Assembly: GCA_014843695.1 (NCBI GenBank)
Contig: CM026390.1
Span: 58,398,543-58,462,542, forward strand
DNA from: Archivesica marissinica
Taxonomy: Eukaryota > Mollusca > Bivalvia > Venerida > Vesicomyidae
Direction of reading: 5' to 3'
Length of the DNA: 64,000 bases
The position numbers were made by a program, and so were the translations under genes. The notes under the pieces were generated by a model. It worked only from the letters and a program-made list of their open reading frames with translations. It had not been told where the DNA came from and did not search any database. The stretch's first letter is position 1, and the number at the start of each line of letters is the position of its first letter. Positions 1-11,561 of the stretch are shown here, piece by piece.

Positions 1-50
1 ATAACTACAGTAATGGTGCTATGCCTTCATTCATTTATTTATCCTTTCAG

Positions 51-116
51 GGCTTGATTGAACTGATGGCTGATTTTAAGAGGAAGGGAGTGCACTTCTC
101 AATGGCTTGTGTTTTG
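51..116 (+). CDS. STAS gene exon (phase 0 in, phase 0 out)
   Basis: The acceptor is tttatcctttcag ending at 50 and the donor is TTTTG|gtatgt at 117. It has 22 codons, amphipathic, with the strand segment VHFSMACVL at the end. The following intron (117-1405) contains a family C SINE and two family A SINE 3' ends. Confidence 0.68.
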
Positions 117-3100
117 GTATGTACATCCATTTTGATTCATGAGCTACCTGCGTAAAATTAAGACTTTAGTATTATTTTAATCATAAAATTGTGGGAGCTT
201 TGTTACCATGAAAAATGATTGTGGTCAACAACTCAGAACTCATCTAGAATGGGGGACGGATGTATGCATGCAACATTCAAACTTGTATTAGTTATTTAAT
301 TATATATTTGTCTGACAACCCGTGCCCTTGGCCACGTTAGGTTGAGGATGATTCCGACGTCATATAGGTGCTCGGGTATATTCATATACTTCACACTTTA
401 ATGAACACTTTCCGATTAGCGCAATGTTTAGCGCGCTCGCTTCTCATCAATGCAACCCGGGTTCGATGCTCTGATCGGGACGCATGTGAGATGGTGGTAT
501 GGTGGTCGCCAGATCAGACAGGTGGGTTTTCCCCGGGTACTCCGGTTTCCTCCCACACGCATGACACCAAATACACTGTCATCCATGACAATGAGTGATT
601 AATATAAGTTGCTACAGCTTGTTTCGTATTCATTGTAAAATAAATAAAGTTTAAAACTAACACTAATATGTCTATGATTAGTACCCAGCCATGTTACCCT
701 GCAACTTTGGGCACTCCAATATTCACAATTATATGTACCGGTATGTGCTTTCGGGAAACTTGCCATAAGTAAACTATGGAAAACTGCATGTGAAGCAATA
801 TTTGCATTTATGGCACAATCCACTATCAAGTTTATTGAAATTGGGTCACTCCATAGTGAAACTAGGCCACTAGGTCAAATTAAAATCAAGCATATATGGA
901 TACGAGGCAATATAGCATTGATTTATAAGCACCAAATGTGTTCAAATTAGAGCTGTGCTGTACACCGTGCACATAAAAGAACCAGAGGACAATCTGGAAT
1001 GGGTCTCTGTCTGTATCATTGCACTATCCTCCAAAAAATCTATAATGACTAATCTCTTCAGGAGGCATCGCTCATATGGGCAACCGGTAGCAACGATAAA
1101 TAAACATAAAACACACAAATTAGAACTGTGCTTTACACCGTGTACGTAAAAAAGAACCAGAGGACAATCTGGAATTGGTCTCTATCTGTATCATTGCACT
1201 ATCCTCCAAAAATCTAAAAATGACTAATCTCTTCAGGAGGCGTCGCTCATATGGGCAACCGGTAGCGACGATAAATAAACGTAAAACACACAAATTAGAA
1301 CTGTCCATTACACAACTATGTTTGTAAATCAAATTATAGAAGCTCTGTATATATGAAGAGTTTTACTTGTAATTTATAGCGTTATCAATATGTCTTGTTC
1401 TTCAGCCGGAGATAGTTAAGGAACTTGAAAGGGCTAACATAAAAGATATTATATATGGAGATACAATATCAGATTCCATCATGAAAATAAAAGGTATGTT
1501 TAGCTTCAAATTGTCAGGAATCTCAAACAAGCTTTTCGTACAATAATGTATGTCATGGTTTAGTTAATAAGCATTTATTTATTTGCACTCTCGTAACATT
1601 GGGGTGATGCTCCCATAACATTGGGGTGATGCTCCCGTAACATTGGGGTGATGCTCCCATAACATTGGGGTGATGCTCCCGTAACATTGGGGTGATGCTC
1701 CCGTAACATTGGGGTGATGCTCCCATAACATTGGTATGATGCTCCCATAACATTGGGGTGATGCTCCCATAACATTGGGGTGATGCTCCCGTAACATTGG
1801 GGTGATGCTCCCATAACATTGGGGTGACGCTCCCATAACATTGGGGTGATGCTCCCGTAACATTGGGGTGATGCTCCCGTAACATTGGGGTGATGCTCCC
1901 TTAACATTGGGGTGACGCTCCCGTAACATTGGGTGACGCTCCCATAACATTGGGATGACGCTCCCGTAACATTGGGGTGATGCTCCCGTAACATTGGGGT
2001 GACGCTCCCATAACATTGGGGTGATGCTCCCGTACATTGGGTGACGCTCCTTAACATTGGGTGACCTCCCGTAACATTGGGGTGACGCTCCCTTAACATT
2101 GGGGTGATGCTCCCATAACATTGGGGTGATGCTCCCGTAACATTGGGGTGACGCTCCCGTAACATTGGGGTGACGCTTCCATAACATTGGGGTGACGCTC
2201 CCTTAACATTGGGGTGACGCTCCCGTAACATTGGGGTTGACACCTGCGGAAATATATTAATCGCTTTATTTCATTTGGGGGTGTAAAAGCATTCGTGGTT
2301 CTTGTACACACTGTATATCACCAATACATGGGACCTCGGTTCATAGTCTCTCCAGAAACATTGTTAATATTATTATTGCTTGATTGTGGAACAATGTCAC
2401 AGCCCCTTGAACATCATGTTTGTGTTATACTGTTTATATCATGTTACTACACTGGAACATCATGTTTGTGTTATACTGTTTATATCATGTTACTACACTG
2501 GAACATCATGTTTGTGTTATACTGTTTATATCATGTTACTACACTGGAACATCATGTTTGTGTTATACTGTTTATATCATGTTACTACACTGGAACATCA
2601 TGTTTGTGTTATACTGTTTATATCATGTTACTACACTGGACCATCATGTTTGTGTTATACTGTTTATATCATGTTACTACACTGGACCATTATGTTTGTG
2701 TTATACTGTTTATATCATGTTACTACACTGGAACATCATGTTTGTGTGATACTGTTTATATCATGTTACTATACAGATCATTATGTTTGTGTTATACTGT
2801 TTATATCATGTTACTACACTGGAACATTATGTTTGTGTTATACTGTTTATATCATGTTATTATACTGGAACATCATGTTTGTGTTATACTGTTTATATCC
2901 TGTTATTATACTGGAACATTATGTTTTGGGCTAATTGCAAATAGAAGATAAGCAAAAGAGAGGTAACAAGATGGATTATTTCTTCGACTACTTAATTAAC
3001 ATTTAATATGACATGATAAATTATTTGCTGCAGAACTCATCTTAAGTTTCTCCAGACAGGGGATTAAATGTTTCACTTTTATGATGTACATAGAATACAG

Positions 3101-6100
3101 TTCAACTAAATGACCACCGGTGAATAGGTTATCAAACCTGTTATAATAGGTCACCTATCAAAATAATCATAGCTTATCAAACCTGTTATAAGAGATCAAA
3201 ATGATCACTGTTATCAGGAACAGATCATGTCATGGATTAAATCTGAGCAGTAAATTTATAATGGCGTATTGAAAACCAGTGTTGTTATTCTTACTAACAT
3301 ATAGTAAAACTGCAATAGACCCTTCTAAATTAAATAACCAATATCGAAACATTACTACTCTTACTTAAATACTTTTATTGGTCACAAAATCACCATATTG
3401 TTCAGTCGAAATGATGCCATTTTAATACATGAAGGAAATATGTACACATAAGTGTCATTAATTTTTATGGTCTAAGGGAGTTAAGTTGTAATTAGTTTAA
3501 AAGTTACTTACCATATGTTTGGTATAAAGAATTGAGTTGTTTCCCTTGTATCATAAAGATTTATTTACATTTTACACATTTCACTGACATTTTCTGCTGA
3601 GTTTCAAGAAGTTAGAACGGTCTATTGCTGGTAGTTTTAATTTTTTAAATTAAATTTATTTGGGGTAATCATTTTGATTGCAAGTTTTAATTTCTTGTCA
3701 TTATTATCTTAAGTGGTTAAATGATTAAATGGTTACGTGGATAATTGGTTAAGTGGTTACGGTCATTGGTATTAAAATCTCTTTGTCCCTCCTCACTAGG
3801 TTCGAATCCCATTTGTGGTGTCGTCCGCCTCCGTGGTCGAGTGGTTAAGGTCGCTGACTTGTATACCACTGTAACCTATCATCACTGTTGGTCACCGGCT
3901 CGAGCCCCGTTCAGGCCGTGTCTCATTTATATGAAAAAGAGACATTGCTCTGAGGATCGGAGTCTTCCTCCACCAATAATAAACAGCTGGCAAGATTCTA
4001 TATGACCTTAGCTGGAAAGATTATATATGACCTTAGCTGGAGAGATTCTGTATGACCTTAGCTGGAGAGATTCTATATGACCTTAGCAGGAGAGTTTCTA
4101 TATTACCTTAGCTGGAGAGATTCTGTATGACCTTAGCTGGAGTGATTCTGTATGACCTTAGCTGGAGAGTTTCTATATGACCGTAGCTGGATAGTTTCTA
4201 TATGACCTTAGCTGGAGAGTTTATATATGACCTTAGCTGGAGAGTTTCTATATGACCTTAGCTGGATAGTTTCTATATGACCTTAGCTGGAGAGTTTATA
4301 TATGACCTTAGCTGGAGAGTTTCTATATGACCTTAGCTGGAGAGTTTCTATATGACCTTAGCTGGATAGTTTCTGTATGACCTTAGCTGGATAGTTTATA
4401 TATGACCTTAGCTGGAGAGTTTCTATATGACCTTAGCTGGATAGTTTCTATATGACCTTAGCTGGAGAGTTTATATATGACCTTAGCTGGAGAGTTTCTA
4501 TATGACCTTAGCTGGATAGTTTCTATATGACCGTAGCTGGAGAGTTTCTATATGACCTTAGCAGGAGAGTTTCTATATTACCTTAGCTGGAGAGATTCTG
4601 TATGACCTTAGCTGGAGTGATTCTGTATGACCTTAGCTGGAGAGTTTCTATATGACCGTAGCTGGATAGTTTCTATATGACCTTAGCTGGAGAGTTTATA
4701 TATGACCTTAGCTGGAGAGTTTCTATATGACCTTAGCTGGATAGTTTCTATATGACCTTAGCTGGAGAGTTTATATATGACCTTAGCTGGAGAGTTTCTA
4801 TATGACCTTAGCTGGAGAGTTTCTATATGACCTTAGCTGGATAGTTTCTGTATGACCTTAGCTGGATAGTTTATATATGACCTTAGCTGGAGAGTTTCTA
4901 TATGACCTTAGCTGGATAGTTTCTATATGACCTTAGCTGGAGAGTTTATATATGACCTTAGCTGGAGAGTTTCTATATGACCTTAGCTGGATAGTTTCTA
5001 TATGACCGTAGCTGGAGAGTTTCTATATGACCTTAGCTGGAGAGTTTATATATGACCTTAGCTGGAGAGTTTCTATATGACCTTAGCTTGATAGTTTCTG
5101 TATGACCTTAGCTGGATAGTTTATATATGACCTTAGCTGGAGAGTTTATATATGACCTTAGCTGGAGAGTTTCTATATGACCTTAGCTGGATAGTTTCTG
5201 TATGACCTTAGCTGGAGAGTTTATATATGACCTTAGCTGGAGAGTTTCTATATGACCTTAGCTGGAGAGTTTATATATTACCTTAGCTGGAGAGTTTATA
5301 TATGACCTTAGCTGGAGAGTTTCTATATGACCTTAGCTGGAGAGTTTCTATATGACCTTAGCGGAGAGTTTCTATATACCTTAGCTGGAGAGTTCTTATG
5401 ACCTTAGCTGGAGGTTTTATGACCTTAGCTGGAGAGTTTTATATGACCTTAGCTGGAGAGTTTATATATGACCTTAGCTGGAGAGTTATATATGACCTTA
5501 GCTGGAGAGTTTCTATATGACCTTAGCTGGATAGTTTCTATATGACCTTAGCTGGAGAGTTTATATATGACCTTAGCTGGAGAGTTTCTATATGACCTTA
5601 GCTGGAGAGTTTCTATATGACCTTAGCTGGATAGTTTCTGTATGACCTTAGCTGGAGAGTTTATATATGACCTTAGCTGGAGAGTTTCTATATGACCTTA
5701 GCTGGAGAGTTTCTATATGACCTTAGCTGGAGAGTTTATATATGACCTTAGCTGGAGAGTTTCTATATGACCTTAGCTGGAGAGTTTCTATATGACCTTA
5801 GCTGGAGAGTTTCTATATGACCTTAGCTGGAGAGTTTCTATATGACCTTAGCTGGAGAGTTTCTATATGACCTTAGCTGGAGAGTTTCTATATGACCTTA
5901 GCTGGAGAGTTTATATATGACCTTAGCTGGAGAGTTTATATATGACCTTAGCTGGAGAGTTTATATATGACCTGAAGCTGTTGGTGTGACTTTAAAATCG
6001 CAAAATAAACAAATACCTCTTTTGTAGATGAATTACTTAGTGTATACAAATTTATTTTAGCATGATTGCGAAACAAGTTCTTTGAACTTATATTAATCAT

Positions 6101-8946
6101 TCTCGAGACCTCATTCCTGATGGAATCCATTGCCATGAAGGAGAGAGAAGAGGCATGTGGAATTTAAATGCCTTGCCTAAGGGCACAATCGTAACGGCTC
6201 CAGCGGGGCTCGAACTCTGGGCCTTTCGCACCTGAATCGAACACGCATCCACAGCACTATCACGACTTCCAAAATGAATGATGAATTACTGTAGTAGTGA
6301 TAGCATAGTTAGTACTTACCTATAAATATAGTTAAACCTGTTGTCGTGGTTACCTCTATTAAGCAATCAACCTGTATTAAGCAGCTAGTTACCACATTCC
6401 CAATATGTTGTTTATTATACATTTTACCTCAGTTAAGCAGCCATCTGTGCTAAGAATCCACCATAAGTAATTCCCTTGGCTGGGTGCATACGACAGGGTT
6501 GACTGTAGTGGAATCGGGGATATGGCAGTCTGTGTTGTTATCAGACCATATGTGTTATCCTTAAGTTTATTAGTAAAAGTTGTGTGCTTATTAATCAAAA
6601 CACTACAAAATGATAGTTGTGGTATACACTCAACTCAACTCAGTTTTATTTGGCAAATCAGCAACATATAATGCGTTTTACCTAAAACAAAAACTTACGC
6701 ATGCAATGGAATATTGCATACAAACAATAAAATTTAAACAATACACACAAATGTAACACACACAATAGCATATTTCTGCTAAAATGACAAAACCAACAAC
6801 ACAAAAACAACGTCTACATAATTCAATGTTCAATCACAGATAATCTAAGTGTTTTATTCTTAAATTTATAGATAAAAAGAGAATACAATATTTTATTTTT
6901 CTAACACATACTGACTTAAAATAGGTGCATGAAATAAGGTTGCACCTAGCTACACAGATCATATGTAACTAAATAGTGTATTACTGAACTAGTCCAAATA
7001 TATGCTGCAAATTCTGTCACATATTACCAGGTTGCACCTAGCTACACAGATCATATGTAATTAAATAGTGTATTACTGAACTAGTCCAAATATATGCTGC
7101 AAATTCTGTCACATATTACCAGGTTGCACCTAGCTACACAGATCATATGTAACTAAATAGTGTATTACTGAACTAGTCCAAATATATGCTGCAAATTCTG
7201 TCACATATTACCAGGTTGCACCTAGCTACACGATATATGTAACTAAATATGTTACTGAACTAGTCCAAATATATGCTGCAAATTCTGTCACATATTACCA
7301 GGTTGCACCTAGCTACACAGATCATATGTAACTAAATAGTGTATTACTGAACTAGTCCAAATATATGCTGCACATTCTGTCACATATTACCAGGTTGCAC
7401 CTAGCTACACTGATAATATGTAACTAAATAGTGTATTACTGAACTAGTCCAAATATATGCTGCAAATTCTGTCACATATTACCAGGTTGCACCTAGCTAC
7501 ATAGATCATATATAACTAAATAGTGTATTGCTGATCTATTCCAAATTATATACTGCCCAACCCATTTGCTTCAACATTTATTGACAATTATTATGCACAA
7601 CAACGACATAAATCGTATATCCTATGCATAATTATACAAGTATGTTCATTTGTTTTGTTCTGTACATTGTAAATATATAGAATGAATGCAATAAAATATG
7701 ATTAAACTGTTCTGTACATTGTATATACATGTATATATAATGAATGCAATAAAATATGATTAAACTAAATGAATGCTGCAAATTTGGTGACATTATTACC
7801 TGTGTACATAGAATGACTTATAAGAAACGTAGGGCATTATAATGTAGATGTTTCGGTAACATTGAAAACATTATCGCAATGAATTGGGAACATATTTGCA
7901 TGTTAGCACTTCTATTGTGTAAGAGGTATATTGACATTCATGTTTATATATTTACATCGCTATTGCATTACCTTAGATAAACGTATGTACCCTGATTGTA
8001 TTCATTTTTGTATGACGGTTGCCGACTAATGATTCATTCATTAAATGTTAGTAAGTTAATGGTTGTGCTATGAAACATGATGGAATACATGCACACGCTC
8101 TCTGTCTAAACTCTCTATATGCATTGCTTGTCTTCATATGGGAAAATAAAACTATAAATCATATGCAAGACTGTTATTTTATTATGGTCAGATGGGGGAT
8201 CGAACCTGCAATTCCTGGATTACCAGTCCACTGGACTACAGATCCGTCTGTAACTACAATGCCTCGGCATGTGCTGTGCTTTATAAAAGTGCTGCGTCTG
8301 CAACAACTTCTTGTTACTTAAATTTTTTATAATTTGTTTCAAATCTTCAAAAATACGAGATCTGTTTATTTTCAAAAAGGTAAATCCCTTTGATGAAATA
8401 AATTCTTCATTTTCAAAATATCACTTCCCTTTGATGAAATAAATTCTTCATTTTCAAAATATCACTTCCCTTTGATGAAATAAATTCATCATTTTCAAAA
8501 TATCACTTCCCTTTGATCAAATAAATTCTTCATTTTCAAAATATCACTTCCCTTTGATCAAATAAATTCTTCATTTTCAAAATATCACTTCCCTTTGATC
8601 AAATAAATTCTTCATTTTCAAAATATCACTTCCCTTTGATCAAAGAAATTCTTCATTTTCGAAATATCACTTCTGTTGATCCAATAAGCTACTCTGAATC
8701 TTCAGAAAGCCACTTCCTTTTGATCAATTTAGATACTTTTCATATTTTGATGTTATTTTGATTTCAGATGCTGAAAAGGCTGGAAAGTTTGACGACGAGT
8801 TAGAATCAGTTACTGTTTCAAATGGCAAGATTGTACAAGCAACTGCAGTAACTGGCAACCCTATGCCAAACATATTGAGCCCAAAGGTCAACCATGGTTA
8901 CAAGCATGACCTAAACTTAGATGGCAGTGAAGGAGAGCATTTATAA
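51..8946 (+). CDS. SLC26/SulP-type anion transporter, C-terminal STAS end (3 exons, 5' part outside window)
   Basis: Three exons (51-116, 1406-1493, 8768-8946) join in phase into about 110 codons ending at TAA 8944-8946. The first two read GLIELMADFKRKGVHFSMAC, then PEIVKELERANIKDII and SDSIMKIK. This has the helix-strand-helix layout of the second half of a STAS domain, the cytoplasmic tail domain of SLC26/SulP sulfate and anion exchangers: a helix, a strand with small residues, 'PEIVKELERANI', then the region where family members carry a 'tV.dAv' helix. The last exon is a hydrophilic, acidic tail ending GSEGEHL. The membrane part must lie upstream of the window. A possible ATTAAA poly(A) signal lies at 9393-9398. 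The STAS assignment is recognition from memory; another STAS protein is possible. The exon chain itself is well supported by clean AG/GT borders and matching phases (0, then 1). Confidence 0.62.
409..657 (+). mobile_element. SINE family C (tRNA-derived), nearly full copy
   Basis: The head has a Pol III A box (TTAGCGCAATGTTTAGCGCG) and B box (GGGTTCGATGC). The body has 'gtgggttttccccgggtact'. The tail is gagtgattaatataagttg, followed by AAATAAATAAAGTTTAAAAC. The same element recurs at 28882, 33640, 49436 and 55151. It lies in the first visible intron of the STAS gene. Confidence 0.75.
951..1120 (+). mobile_element. SINE family A, 3' half
   Basis: Contains the family A body (caccgtgcac..aaaagaaccagagg) and the 3' hairpin tail (gggcaaccggtagcaacgat, then aaataaac). 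The tRNA-like head is missing. Confidence 0.75.
1127..1293 (+). mobile_element. SINE family A, 3' half, tandem second copy
   Basis: Repeats the preceding 170 bp, including the flanking word 'aaattagaactgt'. This points to local tandem duplication of a truncated SINE rather than two independent insertions. Confidence 0.72.
1406..1493 (+). CDS. STAS gene exon (phase 0 in, phase 1 out)
   Basis: The acceptor is gttcttcag ending at 1405 and the donor is AAAAG|gtatgt at 1494. It encodes PEIVKELERANIKDII followed by YGDTISDSIMKIK. The 88-nt length leaves one base, which completes a GAT codon with the next exon. The following intron (1494-8767, 7.3 kb) is mostly minisatellite and SINE. Confidence 0.68.
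1588..2238. repeat. Minisatellite, 22-bp unit, about 29 copies
   Basis: The unit is gtaacattggggtgatgctc plus cc. Copies differ mainly by gta/cca/ctt before AACATT and by gat/gac. A few units near 2030-2070 are shortened. It lies within the last STAS-gene intron. The array reads open in several minus-strand frames only because the unit lacks stops. Confidence 0.95.
2411..2930. repeat. Minisatellite, 46-bp unit, about 11 copies
   Basis: The unit begins acatcatgtttgtgttatac and ends gttactacactgga. The last three copies are the most diverged (ttattatac). It is intronic and unrelated in sequence to the neighbouring 22-bp array. Confidence 0.95.
2940..3744. other. Intronic stretch without recognised gene
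   Basis: AT-rich. The only structure seen is an imperfect duplication near 3120-3200 ('ttatcaaacctgttataa' twice) and a short repetitive 'aagtggttaaatgg' run near 3712-3760. Confidence 0.5.
3826..6012 (+). mobile_element. SINE family D copy split by an internal minisatellite
   Basis: The tRNA-like head is at 3826-3925 (A box gtggtcgagtggttaagg, B box ggctcgagcccc). The sequence continues to 'caccaataataaacagctgg', where a 25-bp array begins. The SINE 3' end (aagctgttggtgtgacttta) resumes at about 5974. The array therefore arose inside the SINE. Confidence 0.72.
3988..5973. repeat. Minisatellite, 25-bp unit, about 79 copies, inside a SINE
   Basis: The unit is agctggagagtttctatatg plus acctt. 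Variants are gaccGtagc, taTTacc, atagttt, tttAta and tctGtatg. A block of variants recurs at a fixed 475-bp offset (19 units): gaccgtagc at 4181/4656 and 4531/5006, ccttagcagg at 4081/4556. Units near 5360-5420 are shortened. Confidence 0.95.
6040..6272 (-). mobile_element. SINE family B, near full length
   Basis: On the minus strand: head ggaagtcgtgatagtgctgtgg, B box gagttcgagccccgctgga, body 'gccttaggcaaggcatttaa', tail 'attgcgaaacaagttc' read in reverse. It is closely related to copies at 38329 and 62507. Confidence 0.75.
6331..6514 (-). mobile_element. Diverged TA-type MITE (family J)
   Basis: Carries the family words cctgtattaagcagc, gttaagcagccatctgtgct and ccaatatgttgtttatta in reverse relative to the copies at 17901, 45990 and 55491. 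The ends are 'agttaaacctg' and 'cagggttgactgta'. Confidence 0.55.
6632..6860 (-). mobile_element. Probable LINE 3' end fragment
   Basis: On the minus strand this ends ...caaataaaactgagttgag followed by a short (TTGAG) repeat. This is the AATAAA plus pentamer-repeat ending typical of non-LTR elements, like the ends at 28440 and 48705. No reverse transcriptase remains are visible. Confidence 0.4.
6937..7545. repeat. Minisatellite, 92-bp unit, about 6.6 copies
   Basis: The unit starts ggttgcacctagctacacag and ends tctgtcacatattacca. One copy near 7225-7250 has small deletions. The last copy is interrupted by a family E element; its remaining piece (tgctgcaaatttggtgacat) resumes at about 7773. 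Confidence 0.93.
7551..7770 (+). mobile_element. Family E retroelement tail inserted in the 92-bp array
   Basis: Contains cccaacccatttgcttcaac, 'cacaacaacgacataaatcg' and the ending tgcaataaaatatgattaaact. The last block is duplicated. Similar sequences are at 22336, 40075 and 48857. The array words aaattatatactg and aaatgaatgctg flank it as a plausible decayed target-site duplication. Confidence 0.6.
8163..8256 (-). mobile_element. SINE family A head fragment
   Basis: On the minus strand it reads cagacggatctgtagtccag, with a shortened anticodon arm and B box ggttcgatcccccatctg. Only the tRNA-like head is present. Confidence 0.7.
8362..8680. repeat. Minisatellite, 41-bp unit, about 7.5 copies
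   Basis: The unit is atcacttccctttgatgaaa followed by taaattcttcattttcaaaat. It ends 90 bp before the terminal exon of the STAS gene, so it occupies the intron's 3' region near the branch point. Confidence 0.93.
8768..8946 (+). CDS. STAS gene terminal exon with stop codon
   Basis: The acceptor gttattttgatttcag ends at 8767. The reading frame DAEKAGKFDDELESVTVSNG continues from the preceding exon (G|AT) and stops at TAA 8944-8946. The tail is polar and acidic. Its last residues (EHL) weakly resemble a class III PDZ ligand, which is speculation. Confidence 0.68.
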
Positions 8947-9224
8947 CGGAAAATGAGTTAGTGCTGCTGATGTGGGTGTGACCTTCAAAATGTGTCCGCT
9001 TATTGATAAGTCTTTTAGTAAATATTACGGTCTTAGTTCTCAGAGATGGAACTTCAAGTCAACATGGTTTAATTATGTTGCTGGTATATGTAATTCTATG
9101 CAGTCATATTTGTAATGAAAACTTTAGTTTCAAAGATCGTAATGGTCACAATATTGAAGAACAAAGAAGCAGAATGTTATGGTCAGTAAGTGTGTACAGT
9201 CAATGCAATGTGATTGTTGTGTGA

Positions 9225-9300
9225 GGACAGTAGTGTGAGATGGTCAGACTGGAGGTTGCTGGTTCAAGTTCTCCTGAAGTTGACCACTCTATACTAGATA
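9225..9300 (+). other. tRNA-like SINE head remnant (weak)
   Basis: 'gatggtcagactggaggttg' and 'ctggttcaagttctcc' resemble degraded A and B boxes. No defined body or tail was recognised. Confidence 0.3.
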
Positions 9301-9540
9301 TATTTTTATATGTATGTTGCCACCTTGCTGGTATATTAATCAGCACATATCAAAATTAGTATTGTCATGATGTGTTACATTTATGTTTTTGCATTAAAAT
9401 TACAATTTTAAATAGAGCGGAAAACAGTGTATTTCAAATCCAGATACTTGTTTCATTATGAATCTTAGGTATTCATCTTGTATTTATCTATGAAAATTAG
9501 CTTTTGTATTGGTTACCTACATTATAATTAAGAAATATTA

Positions 9541-9692
9541 AGTATCAACCGTGGTATATCGCAGAATAACCCTAGTTTGAAGGTCTTATGCATAGAAATA
9601 TATCACGATATGGCCGAATGCCTGAGTGATATATTTTTACGCATAAGAATGACAAACGAGGGTTATTCTGCGATATACCACGGTTGATACTT
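9541..9692. mobile_element. 150-bp foldback (near-perfect palindrome)
   Basis: The left arm starts agtatcaaccgtggtatatc and the right arm is its reverse complement (gatataccacggttgatact). Inner arms cttatgcat..atatatcac and gtgatatat..acgcataag also pair. The arm word tcgcagaataaccc recurs inside the neighbouring 455-bp element, so the two are related. Confidence 0.8.
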
Positions 9693-9702
9693 ATTATTTC
9701 GA

Positions 9703-10157
9703 TTCTAACACGACTTACTTCTAATAATTTTAGACGAGAATCAAAGGAGTATTTTCTTCAAACGCCGTGCTACTCCGCTGCATTTGGCTTTCGAAATTTC
9801 CTCCCGCGTAATGGGTGATGACGTTATTTTTTATGGAAAATATCAATCTAGTGCATAAATGAACAAAAGTTGTAACTGATCAATAATTTTATTTATCTTG
9901 TCAAATAAAACTGTACAGAATAGTAACTGAAACGTTACTTAACAGAAAAACAAGATGGACAAGAGATTATCTGATTCTAAAAATAGCTCACTTCCGCGAA
10001 TTCCCACGATAGTATTTTACAAACATCACGTGACTTTCATTCATAAAACTTTACACGCATTGTATAAATGGAATAGCCAAAACACGGTGCGCGCAGAATA
10101 ACCTGAGGTAGATTTTACTCTACAAGTATGTATGTTATTAGCTGGGTTGTGTTAGAA
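9703..10157 (+). mobile_element. 455-bp MITE-like element with TTCTAACACGAC ends
   Basis: Ends are TTCTAACACGAC and GTTGTGTTAGAA. The interior is shared, in inverted orientation, with 48141-48610 (gcgggaggaaatttcgaaa, actgatcaataattttattt in one or the other orientation). No coding capacity is seen. Confidence 0.7.
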
Positions 10158-10510
10158 TATCTAATAACGATATTCACATTTGGCACAAATGTAAAGTTCA
10201 AACGTACATGTTTTTGTGAAGCAGGCCCCAGCACTGCCAGTAATAATTCAGTGAATTGTATGTAATATGTGAACCAACAATCGGCACCAAATTGTTCAGA
10301 ATGATCATGCAAGTTGTATATTTTACACAATGGTGTATCAAGTCAGTCTTAGGTATCATTTGAATGTGTTCTTTTACAACACATGGCTTTGTATGCTCAA
10401 TATTGTACCATCTTCACCATACTATATCATTAATCATCAGAAGCATTGCACAGATACAAATGCTGGAGATAGGTCATACAACATCTTGTGTCCTGTCCAT
10501 ATCTTGTTCC

Positions 10511-10935
10511 AGGTGGCCGAGTGGTTACGGTCGAATTCCATTGCAGTAGGTCAGTGGTTCTACCCGGGTTTCCGACCGCAAAACTGCTCGGATGAAATCC
10601 AGGATCTTCCTCGACAAATAATAGCTGGAGAGTCACTGTATGACTTAAGCTGTTGGTGCAACTTTAACCCTTTCAACCCCACAGGCCTCTAAATAGGCTT
10701 ATGAAAAGTGTAGATCCAGATGAGCCGGCTCGTGACGAGCCGTCTCATCAGGATCTGCACTTGTTTGCCAGTAATAATTATTACTATTTTTAGATAAAAT
10801 TACCCATTTTGATAAATGAACTGGTCCAAAGGTAATTTTCTTATTAATTTATTGGTCTGAAAATATCACGCACCAGTCCATGTCAGTTACTTGGGGTTGA
10901 ATGGGTTAAACCCCAAAAACAAATACAAAACATAT
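10511..10935 (+). mobile_element. SINE family D copy (non-expanded) carrying a nested MITE
   Basis: The head is ggccgagtggttacggtcg, then 'ctacccgggtttccgacc', 'atcttcctcgacaaataata', 'agctggagagtcactg', 'tatgacttaagctgttggtg' and the tail aaaccccaaaaacaaatac. The tail is split by the MITE at 10668-10905. It shows the ancestral single 25-nt segment that is amplified at 3988-5973. Confidence 0.75.
10668..10905. mobile_element. 238-bp piggyBac-like MITE, TTAA target site
   Basis: The termini CCCTTTCAACCCCA and its inverted partner TGGGGTTGAATGGG are flanked by TTAA on both sides (10664-10667, 10906-10909). An internal hairpin at 10712-10760 pairs gatccagatgagccggctcg with its near complement. 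CCC-starting TIRs plus TTAA are typical of piggyBac; the class is inferred. Confidence 0.75.
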
Positions 10936-11560
10936 CTTGTTCCCCATAATGAGACTCAGGTGCTTAGCTACAAGGTCACAGTCGACATTACTTATTAGAT
11001 CACAGATCTGCAATGAATACAATATCATGTGTTTGATTTGTAAACAACTTGACCGGTTTTGGCATTATACTACGCATTTATTCACAAAATTAGGTACAAT
11101 ATCCGGTCAGGAACAACTCGTGTAAACTGCTGTTGGATGTTGTTAAAATACTTTGTTACATCTCTTAGTGCGGTAGTATATGATAAAACAACTTAGTTCT
11201 GCATTACGCAGTGTTTATTAGACCATGACAATATGATGAAATGATGTACTTAGGTATAATCTATTTCAATGTACCTAAAGATATATACTGCATAGACTAT
11301 ATGACTGAATTAAAATGCACTAGACAAATGTTGCTCGTAATGGCAATCGCCTCACCTTCATTCCTAACATTTGGCCTATAGTCAACATGACAATTGGAAT
11401 GTTCATCAGGAGTTATTGTCTTTGTTAGGTAGTTGTTAAAATGTTTTTAATTCTGTTATAGCAGTGTTTATTGTTTCGTTTTGAATTACATTACATGTAT
11501 TGAAATATGTTCTTATTGATGCAAATCCTCTCTGACGTGTCATGTGGGAGATATAAATCT
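10936..11560. other. Intergenic stretch without recognised gene
   Basis: AT-rich unique-looking sequence between the family D SINE and the 36-bp array. No exon-like, tRNA-like or repeat structure was found. Confidence 0.5.
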
Positions 11561-11561
11561 G

